This document shows, in pieces, positions 22,557 to 34,964 of a stretch of 64,000 nucleotides of DNA; the first letter of the stretch is position 1; the number at the start of each line of letters is the position of its first letter. Under the pieces are notes generated by a model. That model had not been told where the DNA came from, searched no databases, and saw only the letters and a program-made list of their open reading frames with translations. The stretch is from Acorus gramineus (lineage: Eukaryota > Streptophyta > Magnoliopsida > Acorales > Acoraceae). The position numbers and the translations under genes were made by a program. Where the stretch lies: NCBI GenBank assembly GCA_030737835.1, contig JAUJYN010000020.1, forward strand, positions 620,001 to 684,000. The letters are read 5' to 3'.

Positions 22557-25181
22557 TGTTATAATTTTTTAGCCTATTGGTCAGATTTGGGTCATTTCTG
22601 GCCGTTTTCTAATAATTCTTTTTTCGATCGGAGCCGCTAAAATTTTGGACTTTTAGCTATCTGCGTGAGTTCGAGTACTCCGATTGGAAATCCAACTGCA
22701 TATTATGAGTCCTGGTACCATTTTGTACTACTCATAAAATTTCATTGAATTCTGGCAACGTTTTAAAAATTATGCAGTTCCGAATCGTATCCAGGTTTCG
22801 ATCATTTCTGGTTTGTTAGGAGGAATAGTGTTGGGATATTTTGGTGGTTATGGTGACCTTGGGTAACCTCACCCCCCTCTTGCTTAAAGGGTAAGAAAGC
22901 TTTGGTTATTTTTGTTGTGAGTGGGTGAGTTTAGCTTAGGTTCACCCCCCTTTTTCCCTTCTCATCACCCCCCCCCATTTGAGAAAAATGAGATCTCTCT
23001 CTCTCTTTCACCATCTCCCACGTCTCCCTCTCCCTATGTGTGTGTGTGTGTGTGTGTGTTTTTTTTTTAAGGAAAAGAAGGAGAAGAAGAAGCAATAGAA
23101 GAGGAGAAGTGAAAGAGAAAGATCACTCAAGGTGTGTCCATGTGTTGTTGATTATTAGGTGTTGTTTCCCTTCTCTTAGGCTCCCTTTCAAGTTCCCTTT
23201 TGCCCCTGATTTTTCAGCCAAGTAAGGCTGAGGAGGTGGTGGTGTTGGTGGTGGCGGTTGCGGTGGTTTTGGTGCGCCAAGGGCACCCGAATAACTCCCC
23301 TTTTCTTTCCCCTCCTCTGGTAAGCTCTCCTCCTCCCTTATCTTTGTTTTAAATGGTTGTTAGGGTGTTCATGCATGCCATGCATAGGTGGTACGCGCAG
23401 GCGCGCGAACGTCCGCCGAGGGGCTGGGCGGGCGCGCAGTGCGCGCGGGCGTGCGCCAGTGTGCGCGCGCGCGGCATCGCGTTTGGGTGCGCGGATGGGC
23501 GCGCGGCAGTGCGCCAGGGGGTGCGGGGGCACGTGCGTGCGTGCTTTTGCGTGCGTATGCGTGCAGGCGCCATGCATGTGGCTGCCCGAGGGTTCGGGTA
23601 GGTGTCGGGGCACTCGGGCTTGCGTGCGTACATGCGTGCTCGCATGCATGCGAGCCCGTATGCGTGCTTGTCCGAGTCTTTGGCATTTTTAGTAAATTCC
23701 ATGTATATTTATGTAGTTATACTCACCATATTGAATGCCCTTGTCTTGCAGATCTTGGCGAACGGTCACGCAACGACCTGGGTTGCGGTGAGTGGGTCGA
23801 TCCAACCTAGTTGGGAGGCATTGATGCACGTTGGCGTGCATTGCCCTCCCCTGGGGCACCATAACTGCATATTAACTTGTGTGAATAAAAACTTATGATA
23901 ATGCATGTTTTGCTATGATGTACCCATGCCATGTTAGACATTGTATGCTAGGGATATACATCCATGCATCATGTATAGGAAGCCCATACATGCCTAGATA
24001 GCATGTCCCATGTTTGAAAAGCCTTGATCCATGCATGTTCCCATCTAGTTTAATTTAATTAAACCAAAATGAGAATATATAAGTGTAAGCATGCCTTAGA
24101 AAATATTATAACCTTGTTATTATAATATTTAAATGCTTCCATGATGAACCCCTTGTATATTCATTATCCACGTTATATGCTTAGGTTGAGTCTCAAATCT
24201 TGCCTAATGAGTTTAGGCAAGTGTATGACCGCTTATGGGGATCATACTTGGCATTTGTCACTATGAATAATATGTTTTTCCCCGCATCTTAGTTATGCGC
24301 CCTGGAGGAATTCTTGAGAATTCGTTACCTCATCAGTGTTTAGTAACCGGTATCGACGGATCCAAGAGGATCGTATACGTGAGTGTAGATTGTTTTCTCC
24401 CCTTCGTTGGATCCGTGTAGGAACTAACCGGGTTGGGAAAAGCTGTCCTGACAGAGGGCTCCCATCCGTAGGTACTACCGATGCATTCGGGAACGTACTG
24501 ATCATGGGAGTATACCAGGTAGAGGCTACCCGGGGAAAGGGCTACTGGTGGACCAAGGGTGTAGAGCAGTCTAATCTCTCCCAAGAGTCCTATGTCACCT
24601 CTAAAGGGTGAGGGTGAGGGTGAGGGTGAGGTGGGCCGGCGTCGGTACGACCCACCAATTTGTGCAGTTACTCCCATCTTGGGACTTTAATGATTTTTAA
24701 GGTTAATATGAGTTGTGTTGCATGGATTGTACCATTCACTGAGCGTGTGGCTCACCCCTCGCATATCTTTTTCCTCCAGTTGTCGCTGAGTCGGATCTGA
24801 AGGAGGAGCTCCCCGAGGCATCGCACCAGTAGCGGAGCAGCGTTCGCGTTTTGGGTCTTGCGAGTGAGAGGCCATCAGCATCCCCCTTTTCCTTGTATGT
24901 ATTGTTACTCGTGCGTGGGCACAATACTTGTATGTGGATGTCTTTATTTTATATTGGCTCTCACAGGACAGTTGATTACGTATTCTGGTCTATAATATGT
25001 CTTTGAATTACAGACTCAGTCGTTTAAGCTTCCGCTATATGTATATATATTATGTCAGCTACATTGTTGATTGTGTTATTACCTTCGATGTTGTTTAGAG
25101 CCTTTTATTGATCTCCTGTATGGACGGTTGATATTATATATATTTGCCATGTATCGGGGACAGCCGCCCTGGGGCGTGACA
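22557..25181 (+). mobile_element. 5' LTR of E2 (type I)
   Basis: Starts TGTTATAATTTTTTAGCC and ends GGGGCGTGACA. Contains a TG run (about 23036-23059), the GGT-rich block, a donor-like site at 23320, a short GC-rich tract, an acceptor-like site ending 23751, a donor-like site at 23788, a GGTGAGGGTGAGGGTGAGGG run (24606-24632), and an acceptor-like site ending 24779. About 150 bp shorter than the 3' LTR, mostly within the GC-rich tract. Confidence 0.93.
23752..23787 (+). other. Candidate 36-nt mini-exon in E2's 5' LTR
   Basis: Implied introns are 23320-23751 (432 nt, GTAAGC...TTGCAG) and 23788-24779 (992 nt, GTGAGT...CTCCAG). In the 3' LTR the matching segment is 31439-31474, but its donor is mutated from GT to AT at 31475. 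Confidence 0.5.
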
Positions 25182-25186
25182 AAAGT

Positions 25187-25199
25187 TGGTATCAGAACC
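25187..25199 (+). other. Primer-binding site of E2
   Basis: TGGTATCAGAACC, one mismatch (G to A) from the initiator tRNA-Met complement found in G and J. Confidence 0.92.
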
Positions 25200-25293
25200 T
25201 CGTCCTGTCAGAGCCAATTGTTTTCTTAGAGATGAGTCCTAGGATTTCTATATGAGTATTCTGATCCTAGTGTCTGTTTCTTAGGTTGCTGAT

Positions 25294-26690
25294 ATGCCTC
25301 CTCGCAGACGAATGCGTGGACGTGGTCCCCCTGGGGCCTCGGAGGTTTCTGAACCTACCAGAGGCGAGGAGTCTACTAAAGGGTCCTCGGCTATTGGTCA
25401 AGGACCAGCGCAGGAGCCTCCTGCATGGGAGCGTGCTTATGCTCGTATAGCAGATCTATTGGAGACTCAGACTAGGGCATTGGAGGCCCAGACTAGGGCG
25501 TTGGCTGAGCAGGCGCGAGAGATCCAGGAGCTGCGGGCGGCCCGCGAGGCAGTCCCGCAGGTCCCCTTGGTAGCAGATCCACCGGTGGTGCCCGAGGTAC
25601 CCCCTGCCCCAGTGGAGATTCCAGTAGAGGGAATTCAGGATCCCCTAGAGAGGGAGGTGGAGCTAGAGGCTGTGGCACGTGTGCATCAGAGCAGCCTCGC
25701 CGCCTTTCTGAAGCTTCACCCTCCCGAGTTCCATGGCTTGTCGACGGACCCCCTTGCCCCCGAGCGTTGGTTGATGGAGATAGACAAGATCTTCTCGACC
25801 ATGCACTGCACCGACCGCCAGCGTGACTCACTGGCCACCTTCATGTTGAAGGGTAGCGCCGCCGACTGGTGGGCTACCCGATCGGTGGACATCCCCGAGG
25901 GTGTGGGGCGACTTCTATGGGCTGGATTTCGGAGTTACTTCCTGGAGGAGTACTTCCCATTTTCGACACGTCAGATCGTGATGCGAGAGTTCGAGCAGCT
26001 GACGCAGGGCTCCATGTCAGTCGCTGATTACTCTACACGTTTCACGAGGCTTTCTTGGTTCGCCCCGCCTTAGTGATGGATGAGGAGACGCGATGCCGTC
26101 GGTTCGAGATGGGTCTCATTAGCACCATCAGGGTGCACGTCACCTCTCAGGCGTTCTCGAGGTACTCAGACTTGGTGTCTCGTGCGAGGACAGTTGAGCG
26201 AGACCTTGGGGTTCCTTCGGGGGTTCAAACCCCTTCTGCGGACCAGAGGTCCCCCAGGAGCCAGGACCAGGGACGTCGCAAGAACAAGCGGCCCCTCTTT
26301 GATCGGCCAGCGGCCACCGCTAGTCCAGTCGATGTGGTGCCAGTGCGGGGTCCAGCACCCATTGCTGCAGTACCATTCCAGGCTAGGCGATCGGAGACGC
26401 GACGTTGTTACCATTGTCAGCGGGTCAGACATATTTCCTATGATTGCCCTGATGCTGGCAGCTGCAGCAGCCACGCCAGCGGCAGCAGCCACGCCAGCAG
26501 CAGCAGCCGCAGCGTCAGCAACAGCAGCCACAGGGTGGCCGGGTTGACTAGAGGAGGCAGCCAGTGCAGCTGCGAGGCGTGCCCCTGCTCCTCAGCCGCA
26601 GCTTGTTCAGGGTCGTGTTGCAGCACTTACGGCCGAGGAGGCGCAGGCTTCGGGTAGCGTTGTCCGAGGTATTGTTCTAATCTCCCAGCT
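25294..26690 (+). pseudogene. E2 gag pseudogene
   Basis: ATG at 25294. The product opens MPPRRRMRGRG and resembles G's gag throughout: the alanine/glutamate-rich coiled segment, FLKLHPPEFHG, PERWLMEIDK and GSAADWWATR. A one-base deletion near 26067 (after the RLSWF stretch) ends the first frame at 26073. The sequence resumes in the next frame (26055-26657) through the knuckle CYHCQRVRHISYDC, which has R where G is usual before the histidine. A CAGCAG-rich linker around 26460-26530 then shifts frame again before RRAPAPQPQ and the protease. About 465 codons in all, similar to G. Confidence 0.92.
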
Positions 26691-29600
26691 TCCTGCATAT
26701 GTGCTATTTGATTCTGGGGCCACGCACTCGTTCGTGTCTCCCGTTTTCGCGAGACGAATGGGCATGGTGTCGGCCCCTCTTGATGCTATGCTGGAGATAT
26801 CATTGCCCTTCGGAGACCGTATTCTCCTCTGTTCTGTTTATCGGGGGTGTACCGTGGCGATTGCGGAGCATGAGTTTCCATTAGAGTTGGTCGAGCTCGC
26901 CATGACGGACTTCGATGCCATCCTGGGAATGGATTGGCTCTCAGCTAGCCATGCCAGTATCGACTGTTTTGCAAAGTCGGTGTCCTTCCACATCCCTGGA
27001 CAGAGATCTTTCCAGTTGTGGGCGATCGGGACATAGCCCCTTTGGGGTTCGTGTCGTCCATCCAGGCGTGGAGACTCCTTCAGGGAGGATGTGAGGGTTT
27101 TCTGACGTACATTGCTGAGGAGGATGCACCACTGCGGGCAGATATCAGTCAGACTCCGGTCGTGGTAGATTATCCAGAGGTTTTTCCTGATGATCTTCCG
27201 GGACTACCGCCGGATCGCGCGATCGAGTTTGAGATTAATCTAATTCCGGGGACCGAGCCAATTTTGAGAGCTCCGTACCGGATGGCCCCAGCAGAGCTGA
27301 AGGTGCTCAAGGAGCAGCTGGAAGAGTTGCTCGAGAAGGGCTTCGCACGTCTGAGTGTCTCTCCGTGGGGAGCCCCTGTTTTATTCGTTCAGAAGAAGGA
27401 CGGTTCGCTGCGTCTTTGTATTGATTACAGGCAGCTGAACAAGCGGACCGTGAAGAACAAGTACCCCTTACCGCGGATTGACGATCTGTTTGACCAGCTC
27501 TAGGGAGCGCGTGTCTTTTCAAAGATCGATCTCTGTTCGGGCTACTATCAGCTGAAGATCCGGGAGTCAGATATTCTGAAGATGGCCTTTCGTACCCGTT
27601 ATGGGCACTACGAGTTCCGAGTACTGCCGTTTGGGTTGACGAATGCACCGGCGGCCTTCATGGATTTGATGAACCGGGTGTTTCGGCCCTTCCTCGACTC
27701 CTTTGTGGTAGTCTTCATCGATGATATTCTGGTGTACTCGAGGAGTCTTGAGGAGCACGCTGACCATCTCCGCACTGTCTTGGAGACTTTGGCCCGACAT
27801 CAGTTGTTCACCAAGTTCAGTAAGTGCGAGTTCTGGTTGGAGCGTGTGGCCTTTCTGGGCCACGTGATTTCTAGCGAGGGTATATCTGTGGACCCGGACA
27901 AGACGCTCGCCGTGTCGAATTGGCGGTGACCATCGAACCCCACCGAGATTTGGAGCTTCCTGGGTTTGGTGGGTTATTATCGGAGGTTTGTCGAGGGTTT
28001 CTCGAAGATAGCCGTGCCTCTGACCCGCCTCACACGGAAGGATGTCCGGTTCGAGTGGTCCCCATCTTTGAGGAGAGCTTCCTGGAGTTGAAGCGGAGAC
28101 TCACCTCAGCGCCAGTTCTTACCATTCGTTGGGAGTGGTGGATTCGCAGTCTACTCCGATGCATCGCGGCTGGGTTTGGGTTGCGTCCTGATGCAGTATG
28201 GTAAGGTTGTGGCTTATGCGTCGCGTCAGTTGAAGCCCCATGAGCAGAATTACCCCACCCATGATTTGGAGTTAGCAGCGATCATCTTTGCGCTGAAGAT
28301 ATGGAGGCACTACCTCTATGGCGAGGAGTTCGAGCTCTTCACGGATCACAAGAGCCTGACTTACTTGCAGTCCCAGCCGGAGCTCAACATGCGTCAGCGA
28401 CGTTGGGTCGAGTTCCTGAAGGACTATGACTGTGACATCGCTTACCATCCGGGTAAGGTGAATGTCGTGGCCGATGCTCTCAGCAGGCAGCCCTTGGGCA
28501 TGGCCGCCCACTTGGCTGTACGTCGTTGGAGGCTTCTGGAGGAGGCCACTTGCTGGATCAGCGTTCGAGAGACGCCTGCGGGTGGCTTTTTGGCCAGGCT
28601 AGTGGTGCAGCCCGTTCTTCTCGACGAGATCCACACGGCTCAGGGGCGGGATCCTCACTTTCTAGTCCTCTCTGAAGGCATCGCTCGGGGTGAGCGTCCG
28701 GACTACCAGATTCACGAGGACAGAATCCTGCGGTTCAGAGGTCGGGTATGCATTCCTGACGACGCAGAGCTGAAGCAGAAGATCTTAGACGAGGCCCATC
28801 GTTCGAGGTATACAGTGCATCCTGGTGGCACGAAGATGTATAGGGGCCTTCGTCGTGGCTACTGGTGGCGCGGGATGAAGGCGGATATTGGCTGTTTCGT
28901 TGCCCATTGCTTGGTATGCCAGCAGGTGATGTCGGAGCATCAGCGTCCTGCGGGGAAGCTGCAGTCCATTGAGATTCCTCAGTGGAAGTGGGAGCAGATC
29001 ACCATGGACTTCGTTTCGGGTCTGCCGAGGTCACGTTCGGGTCGCGATGCCATCTGGGTGATCGTCGACCGACTGAGTAAGTCAGCTCATCTCCTCCCCA
29101 TTCGACTCACCGATTCTCTGGACACCCTGGCGCAGTTGTATGTCTCCGGGATTGTTCGTCTCCATGGCACTCCCGTCAGTATCATTTCTGATAGAGACGC
29201 GAGGTTTACTTCGAGGTTCTGGCACAGCCTCCAGCACACCCTTGGTACGAACCTCCACTTCAGTACAGCGTTTCATCGCAGACAGACGGCCAGTCGGAGA
29301 GGACGATACAAACCCTGGTAGACATGCTGCGTGCTTGCATTCTCGACTTTGGGGGCAGTTGGGAGAGGCATCTCTCGTTGGTGGAGTTCGCCTACAATAA
29401 CAACTACCACTCTATGGCACCATATGAAGCACTCTATGGCCGCAACTGCAGGTCTCCCTTGTGTTGGGACAAGGTCGGAGAGCGCCAGTTGGAGGGACCA
29501 GAGATCGTCCGCCAGACCTCAGAGAAGGTCAAGACGATTCGTGAGCATATCCGAATCGCTCAGAGCCATCAGAAGAGCTACGCCGATCGTCGTCACCGTG

Positions 29601-30037
29601 AGCTTGTCTTCGAGGTTGGTGACCATGTTTTCCTGAAGGTGTCCCCGTCGAAGGGCATCTTCCGTTTCGGTGTGCGGGGCAAGCTGAGTCCGCGTTACAT
29701 TGGCCCGTTTCTCATCCTTGAGCGGATTGGAGAGGTGGCCTATCGCATAGCCCTGCCCCCACAGTTGGCTCAAGCCCATGACGTCTTCCATGTCTCGCAG
29801 CTGAGGCGTTACGTCCACGATCCTGCTCACGTTATTCCGTTCGAGCCGCTCGTCTTTGAGCCGGACTTGTCATTCGTGGAGCAGCCGATCGAGATCCTGG
29901 ACCGACGTGAGAAGAGGCTCCGCACCAAGACCGTCTAGTTGGTTAAGGTGCGATGGCAGCACCGTTCTGGTGCCGAGGCCACTTGGGAGCGCGAGGACGC
30001 CATGCGTGGCGCATATCCACATCTTTTCCCTTCCTAG
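26691..30037 (+). pseudogene. E2 pol pseudogene (PR-RT-RH-INT-chromodomain)
   Basis: Protease DSGATHSF at about 26708-26735; RT from about 27165, with [11 protein letters not shown] near 27710-27745; RNase H with GLGCVLMQ and FTDHKSL (about 28165-28360); integrase with [35 protein letters not shown] and SDRDARF (28810-29215); its C-terminal [13 protein letters not shown] region (about 29620); chromodomain to TAG 30035-30037. Breaks are a frameshift near 27018, TAG 27501-27503 (A has CAG), TGA 27927-27929 (A has CGA), frameshifts around 28060-28130 and 29270-29320, and TAG 29936-29938 (A has CAG). Long stretches, such as 28176-29275, are still open. The chromodomain normally steers integration towards marked chromatin. 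Confidence 0.95.
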
Positions 30038-30070
30038 ATGTTTTTGTTTTAAATTTTGTGGACAAAATTT

Positions 30071-30086
30071 CCTAAGGGGGGAAGAA
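30071..30086 (+). other. Polypurine tract of E2
   Basis: CCTAAGGGGGGAAGAA, immediately before the 3' LTR start at 30087. Confidence 0.95.
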
Positions 30087-32860
30087 TGTTATATATGTGT
30101 CATTTTTAGCCTATTGGTCACATTTGGGTCATTTCTGGCCATTTTCTTTTTTTGATCGGAGCCGCTAAAATTTTGGACTTTTAGCCATCTGCGTGAGTTC
30201 GAGTACTCCGATTGGAAATCTAACTGCATATTATGAGTCCTGGTACCATTTTGTACTACTCATAAAAATTTCATCGAATTTTGATAACGTTTTAAAAATT
30301 ATGCAGTTCTGAATCGTATCCGGGTTTTGGTCGTTTCTGGTTTGTTAGGAGGAATAGTGTTGGGATATTTTGGTGGTTATGGTGACCTTGGGTAACCTCA
30401 CCCCCCTCTTGCTTAAAGGGTAAGAAAGCTTTGGTTATTTTTGTTGTGAGTGGGTGAGTTTAGCTTAGGTTCACCCCCCCTTTTTCCCTTCTCATCACCC
30501 CCCCCCCCATTTGAGAAAAATGAGATCTCTCTCTCTCTCTCTTTCACCATCTCCCACGTCTCCCTCTCCCTGTGTGTGTGTGTTTTTAAGGAAAAGAAGG
30601 AGAAGAAGAAGCAATAGAAGAGGAGAAGTGAAAGAGAAAGATCACTCAAGGTCTGTCCATGTGTTGTTGATTATTAGGTGTTGTTTCCCTTCTCTTAGGC
30701 TCCCTCTCATGCTCCCTTTTGCCCCTGATTTTTCAGCCAAGTAAGGCTGAGGAGGTGGTGGTGTTGGTGGTGGCGGTTGCGGTGGTTTTGGTGCGCCAAG
30801 GGCACCCGAATACCTCCCCTTTTCTTTCCCCTCCTTTGGTAAGCTCCCCTCCTCCCTTATCTTTGTTTTAAATGGTTGTTAGGGATGTAAGGGTGTTCAT
30901 GCATGCCATGCATAGGTGGTAGGGTGTGTGTGAGGACTGAGGAGGGGGTGGGAGGGGTTTGGGCGTGCGCGCGGGGCCATCCGCACGCGTGCGCGCGCGT
31001 CTGCACGCGCAGAGGGGTGCTGGCGCGCGCAGTCGGGCACGCCGGCGGCCGCACGCGCAGGCGCGCGAACGTGAACATGCGCGCGAGGGGCTGGGCGGGA
31101 ACGCAGTGCGCGCGAATGCGCGCGGGCAGGACGCGCAGTGCCCGTGGGCGCACGCGAGCGTGCGAGCACGCGGCAGCGCGTCTGGGCGCGCGGATGGGCG
31201 CCAGGGGGTGCGGGGGCGCGTGCTTGCGTGCTTTTGCATGCGTACACGTGCGGGGGCCATGTGTGTGGCTGCCCGAGGGTTCAAGTAGGTGTCGGGGCAC
31301 TCGAACTTGCGTTCGTATGTGCGTGCTCGCATGCGTGCGAGCCCGTATGCGTGCTTGTCCGAGTCTTTGGCATTTCTAGTAAATTCCATGTATATTTATG
31401 TAGTTATACTCACCATATTGAATGCCCTTGTCTTGCAGATTTTGGTGAACGGTCACGCAACGACCCGAGTTGCGATGAGTGGGTCGATCCAACCCAGTGG
31501 GGAGGCATTGATGCACGTTGACGTGCATTGCCCTCCCCTGGGGCACCATAACTGCATATTAACTTGTGTGAATAAAAACTTATGATAATGCATGTTTTGC
31601 TATGATGTACCCATGCCATGTTAGACATTGTATGCTAGGGATATACATCCATGTATCATGTATAGGAGCCCATACATGCCTAGATATCATGTCCCATGTT
31701 TGAAAAGCCTTGATCCATGCATGTTCCCATCTAGTTTAATTTAATTAAACCAAAATGAGAATATATAAGTGTAAGCATGCCTTAGAAAATATTATAACCT
31801 TGTTATTATAATATTTAAATGCTTCCATGATGAACCCCTTGTATATTCATTATCCACGTTATATGCTTAGGTTGAGTCTCAAATCTTGCCTAATGAGTTT
31901 AGGCAAGTGTATGACCGCTTATGGGGATCATACTTGGCATTTGTCACTATGAATAATATGTTTTTCCCCGCATCTTAGTTATGCACCCTGGAGGAATTTT
32001 GAGAATTCATTACCTCATCAGTGTTTAGTAACCGGTATCGACGGATCCAAGAGGATCGTATACGTGAGTGTAGATTGTTTTCTCCCCTTCGTTGGATCCG
32101 TGTAGGAACTAACCGGGTTGGGAAAAGCTGTCCTGACAGAGGGCTCCCATCCGTAGGTACTACTGATGGATTCGGGAACGTACTGATCATGGGAGTATAA
32201 CCGGTAGAAGCTACCCGGGGAAAGGGCAACTGGTGAACCAAGGGTGTAGAGTAGTCTAATCTCTCCCAAGAGTCCTATGTCACCTCTAAAGGATGAGGGT
32301 GAGGGTGAGGTGGGCCGGCGTCGGTACGACCCACCAATTTGTGCAGTTACTCCCATCTTGGGACTTTAATGATTTTTAAGGTTAATATGAGTTGTGTTGC
32401 ATGGATTGTACCATTCACTGAGCGTGTGGCTCACCCCTCGCATATCTTTTCCTCCAGTTGTCGCCGAGTCAGATCTGAAGGAGGAGCTCCCCGAGGCATC
32501 GCACCAGTAGCAGAGCAGCGTTCGCGTTTTGGGTCTTGCGAGTGAGAGGCCATCAGCATCCCCCTTTTCCTTGTATGTATTGTTACTCGTGCGTGGGCAC
32601 AATACTTGTATGTGGATGTCTTTGTTTTATATTGGCTCTCACAGGACAGTTGATTATGTATTCTGGTCTGTAATATGTCTTTGAATTACAGACTCAGTCG
32701 TTTAAGCTTCTGCTATATGTATATATATTTTGTCATCTACATTGTTGATTGTGTTATTACCTTCGAAGATTTTAGAGTCTTTTATTGATCTCGTGTATGG
32801 ACTGCTGATATTATATATATTTTTGCCACATATCAGGGACGGCCGCCTTGGGGCGTGACA
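30087..32860 (+). mobile_element. 3' LTR of E2 (type I)
   Basis: Starts TGTTATATATGTGTCATTTT and ends GGGGCGTGACA. Same order of leader features as the 5' LTR, with a longer GC-rich tract (30960-31260). Donor-like site at 30839, acceptor-like site ending 31438, but the second donor is GCGATGAGT, not GCGGTGAGT. Confidence 0.94.
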
Positions 32861-34948
32861 CGTACCCACGCCTATTTCAGATAGGCCTAATTAGTTTTAA
32901 CATGCGGATATATATCCATGAGAATTGTATCTTAGTTATGTACATGAACTACATGCACGATAACCTATCAAATAATTATAGGGATACTCCCTAACATGGA
33001 TTTACATCATAATAAATCATACAACATGCATACATGGCCTAACTTAAGCATGCGTTGGATATCGCCAACTTAAAAGGGAAGGGTCAAGCGCGATCTCGCG
33101 CACTAACAGGTGAATGCTAATATTCCAAACGAACCCGAGTCGAGTAGGAAATCGCCTCTACTTACTCAGTTCGTGCAGAGGGAGAGGGCGAGAGAGATCA
33201 TTATCTCACGAAGTTGGTCATAGCTTTGCCCCATTAGCATGGGCGCAACAACTACACCACGCCCTCGTGTCTTATCGCAAGGGAATATTAGGCAGGTGCC
33301 CGTTATTAACCCAGACTTAATCATGCTGGATATTCCAATTAATATGGTGGGAGTAGTATTACAACACTACCTAAGGCATGCCATATTCTATACATCCATA
33401 CACATTACAGAAATACATGCCCATACTAGAGGGGCGCATGCAACACAATTATTCATACATGGATACAATACATGCAATATAAGCTTAGCATGCAAGATAT
33501 CTAACATATTATAGTTTAAGCATGGCCATACTACTTATCTACACAAGTAGTATAGCTAGGATGCCCCATCGATGCGCGACGCACAACTACGCGCATCGAG
33601 CGTATCTCGAGGGGGGGGATTGGATCAAACCACTCACCGCAACCCGAGACCTCGCGCATCAAATTTGGTGAGTAACATCACATTATAGCACTTAGAAATT
33701 ACTAGAAATGCCAAAGATTTAGACATGCATGTGTATGGGCTTGCACGCATGCAGGCACGCGCGTACGCGCGCATACCCGAGTGCCCCAGCACAAACCCGA
33801 GCCCCTGGGCAGCCCCACGCGTGCCCCTGCACGCGCACGCATGCGCGCGCGCGCATTGGCGCCCAGCCGCACGCCTAGAAGCACGCCCAGACGCGCTGCC
33901 CCGCGCACGCGCACGCTCGCGTGCGCCTGCACGCACTCACGTGCACGACCCACGCACCACCCGCGGGTGCGCGCTCGTCTGCGCCTGCCAGCGCCCCTCT
34001 ACGCGAGCGTCTGCGCGTGCACGCGCCCAGCCAGACCCTTGCGCGCGCCCAGCACTCTTTTAACCCCTTTTAACCCCTCCCCCACACCTCTCACTCACCC
34101 TAAACCAACTACCTAGCATGCATGACTTCCCAACAACCCCTAAGCCATGAAAAACCAAAGAAAAGAAGGGGAAGAGCTCACCTAGGGAGGGGGAATGAAA
34201 GGGGGAGATTCGGGGGCCCTCGATGCACCCGTGACCACCTCAACCACCACCACCACTACCACCACCTCCACAGCCCTCCTCAGCCTTCTTTGGCTGCAAA
34301 ACAGGTGGGGGGGGGGAAGACATGAGAGGGAGCTTGAGAGAGGAGAATCAACAACAACAACAAAGGCACCCACACACACACACACCTTGCTCTTCCTCCT
34401 TCACCTTCTCCTTCTTTTGCTTCTTCCTCCTCCTTCTCCACACACACAAAGAGGGGAAAAGAGACCAAGAGAGGGAGAGAAAGAGAGATCCACGAGTTGG
34501 GAGAGAGGGGGAGAGAGAGAGAGGGCAAAAAGGTCATTTCCATGCCCAAATAGTGTTTAGGGGTGACCATAAGGGGGTGGTGAGGTTAGGGTTAGGCTCA
34601 CCCTCACTCAACAACTTATTTTTGCTTTATTGGGAAGCGTGCGGAGAAGCACCACACACTCGAAAATATCTCACCCCCCGAAACCCAGTAACGGCCAAAC
34701 CCGGATGCGATTCGGAACTGCATATTTTTCAAAACATTACCAGAATTCGATGAAATTTTTATGGGTAGTACAAAACAGTACCAAGACCCATAATATGCAG
34801 TTAGATTTTCAATCAGAGTACTCCAACTCCCGCAGGTAGCTAAAAGCTAAAATTTTAGCGACTCCGATCGAAAAAAGAAAAAGGCCCTGAATGACCCAGA
34901 TGTGACCAAGGCTTAACCGAAATGGCTCCAAATGACACAGGCATAACA
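32861..34948 (-). mobile_element. 3' LTR of C, outer part (type III)
   Basis: Minus-strand start TGTTATGCCTGTGTCATTTG at 34948. Passes GT and CT microsatellites (about 34370-34520), the GGT-rich block (about 34235-34275) and the GC-rich tract (33750-34060). About 30 bases that would hold the acceptor and the first part of the mini-exon are deleted at about 33655. Continues beyond E2 at 22556. Confidence 0.9.
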
Positions 34949-34964
34949 TTCTCCCCCCCCTTAG
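34949..34964 (-). other. Polypurine tract of C (complement)
   Basis: Complement of CCTAAGGGGGGGAGAA, adjacent to the LTR start at 34948; shows that C runs on the minus strand and that this is its 3' LTR. Confidence 0.93.

Larger units (their letters stand above)
22557..32860 (+). mobile_element. Element E2: structurally complete Del/Tekay retrotransposon with two LTRs
   Basis: 5' LTR 22557-25181, primer-binding site, gag, pol, polypurine tract and 3' LTR 30087-32860, with no nested insertion. Flanks are CATACC (22551-22556) and CGTACC (32861-32866), a likely duplication with one CG-type change. The internal region is 4.9 kb, as expected for an autonomous element, but coding is broken by point stops and frameshifts. 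It is inserted in C's LTR. Confidence 0.93.

Noticed and set aside
24606-24632. Interstitial telomeric repeat
   Set aside because: The unit is GTGAGG/GTGAGGG, not the plant telomere TTTAGGG, and it is part of LTR minisatellites.
27307-27863. Antisense frames within pol of E2 (similar ones in A at 2331-2675 and 3087-3383)
   Set aside because: They mirror conserved pol codons on the other strand and have no motif of their own.
34182-34570. Frames over GGT, CT and GT microsatellites in LTR leaders (also 676-906, 5307-5498, 36195-36642, 41353-41968, 55601-56045)
   Set aside because: Low-complexity products (poly-Val, Ser/Leu, Lys/Glu) caused by the repeats. The frame is not kept between LTR types, so I do not call peptides.
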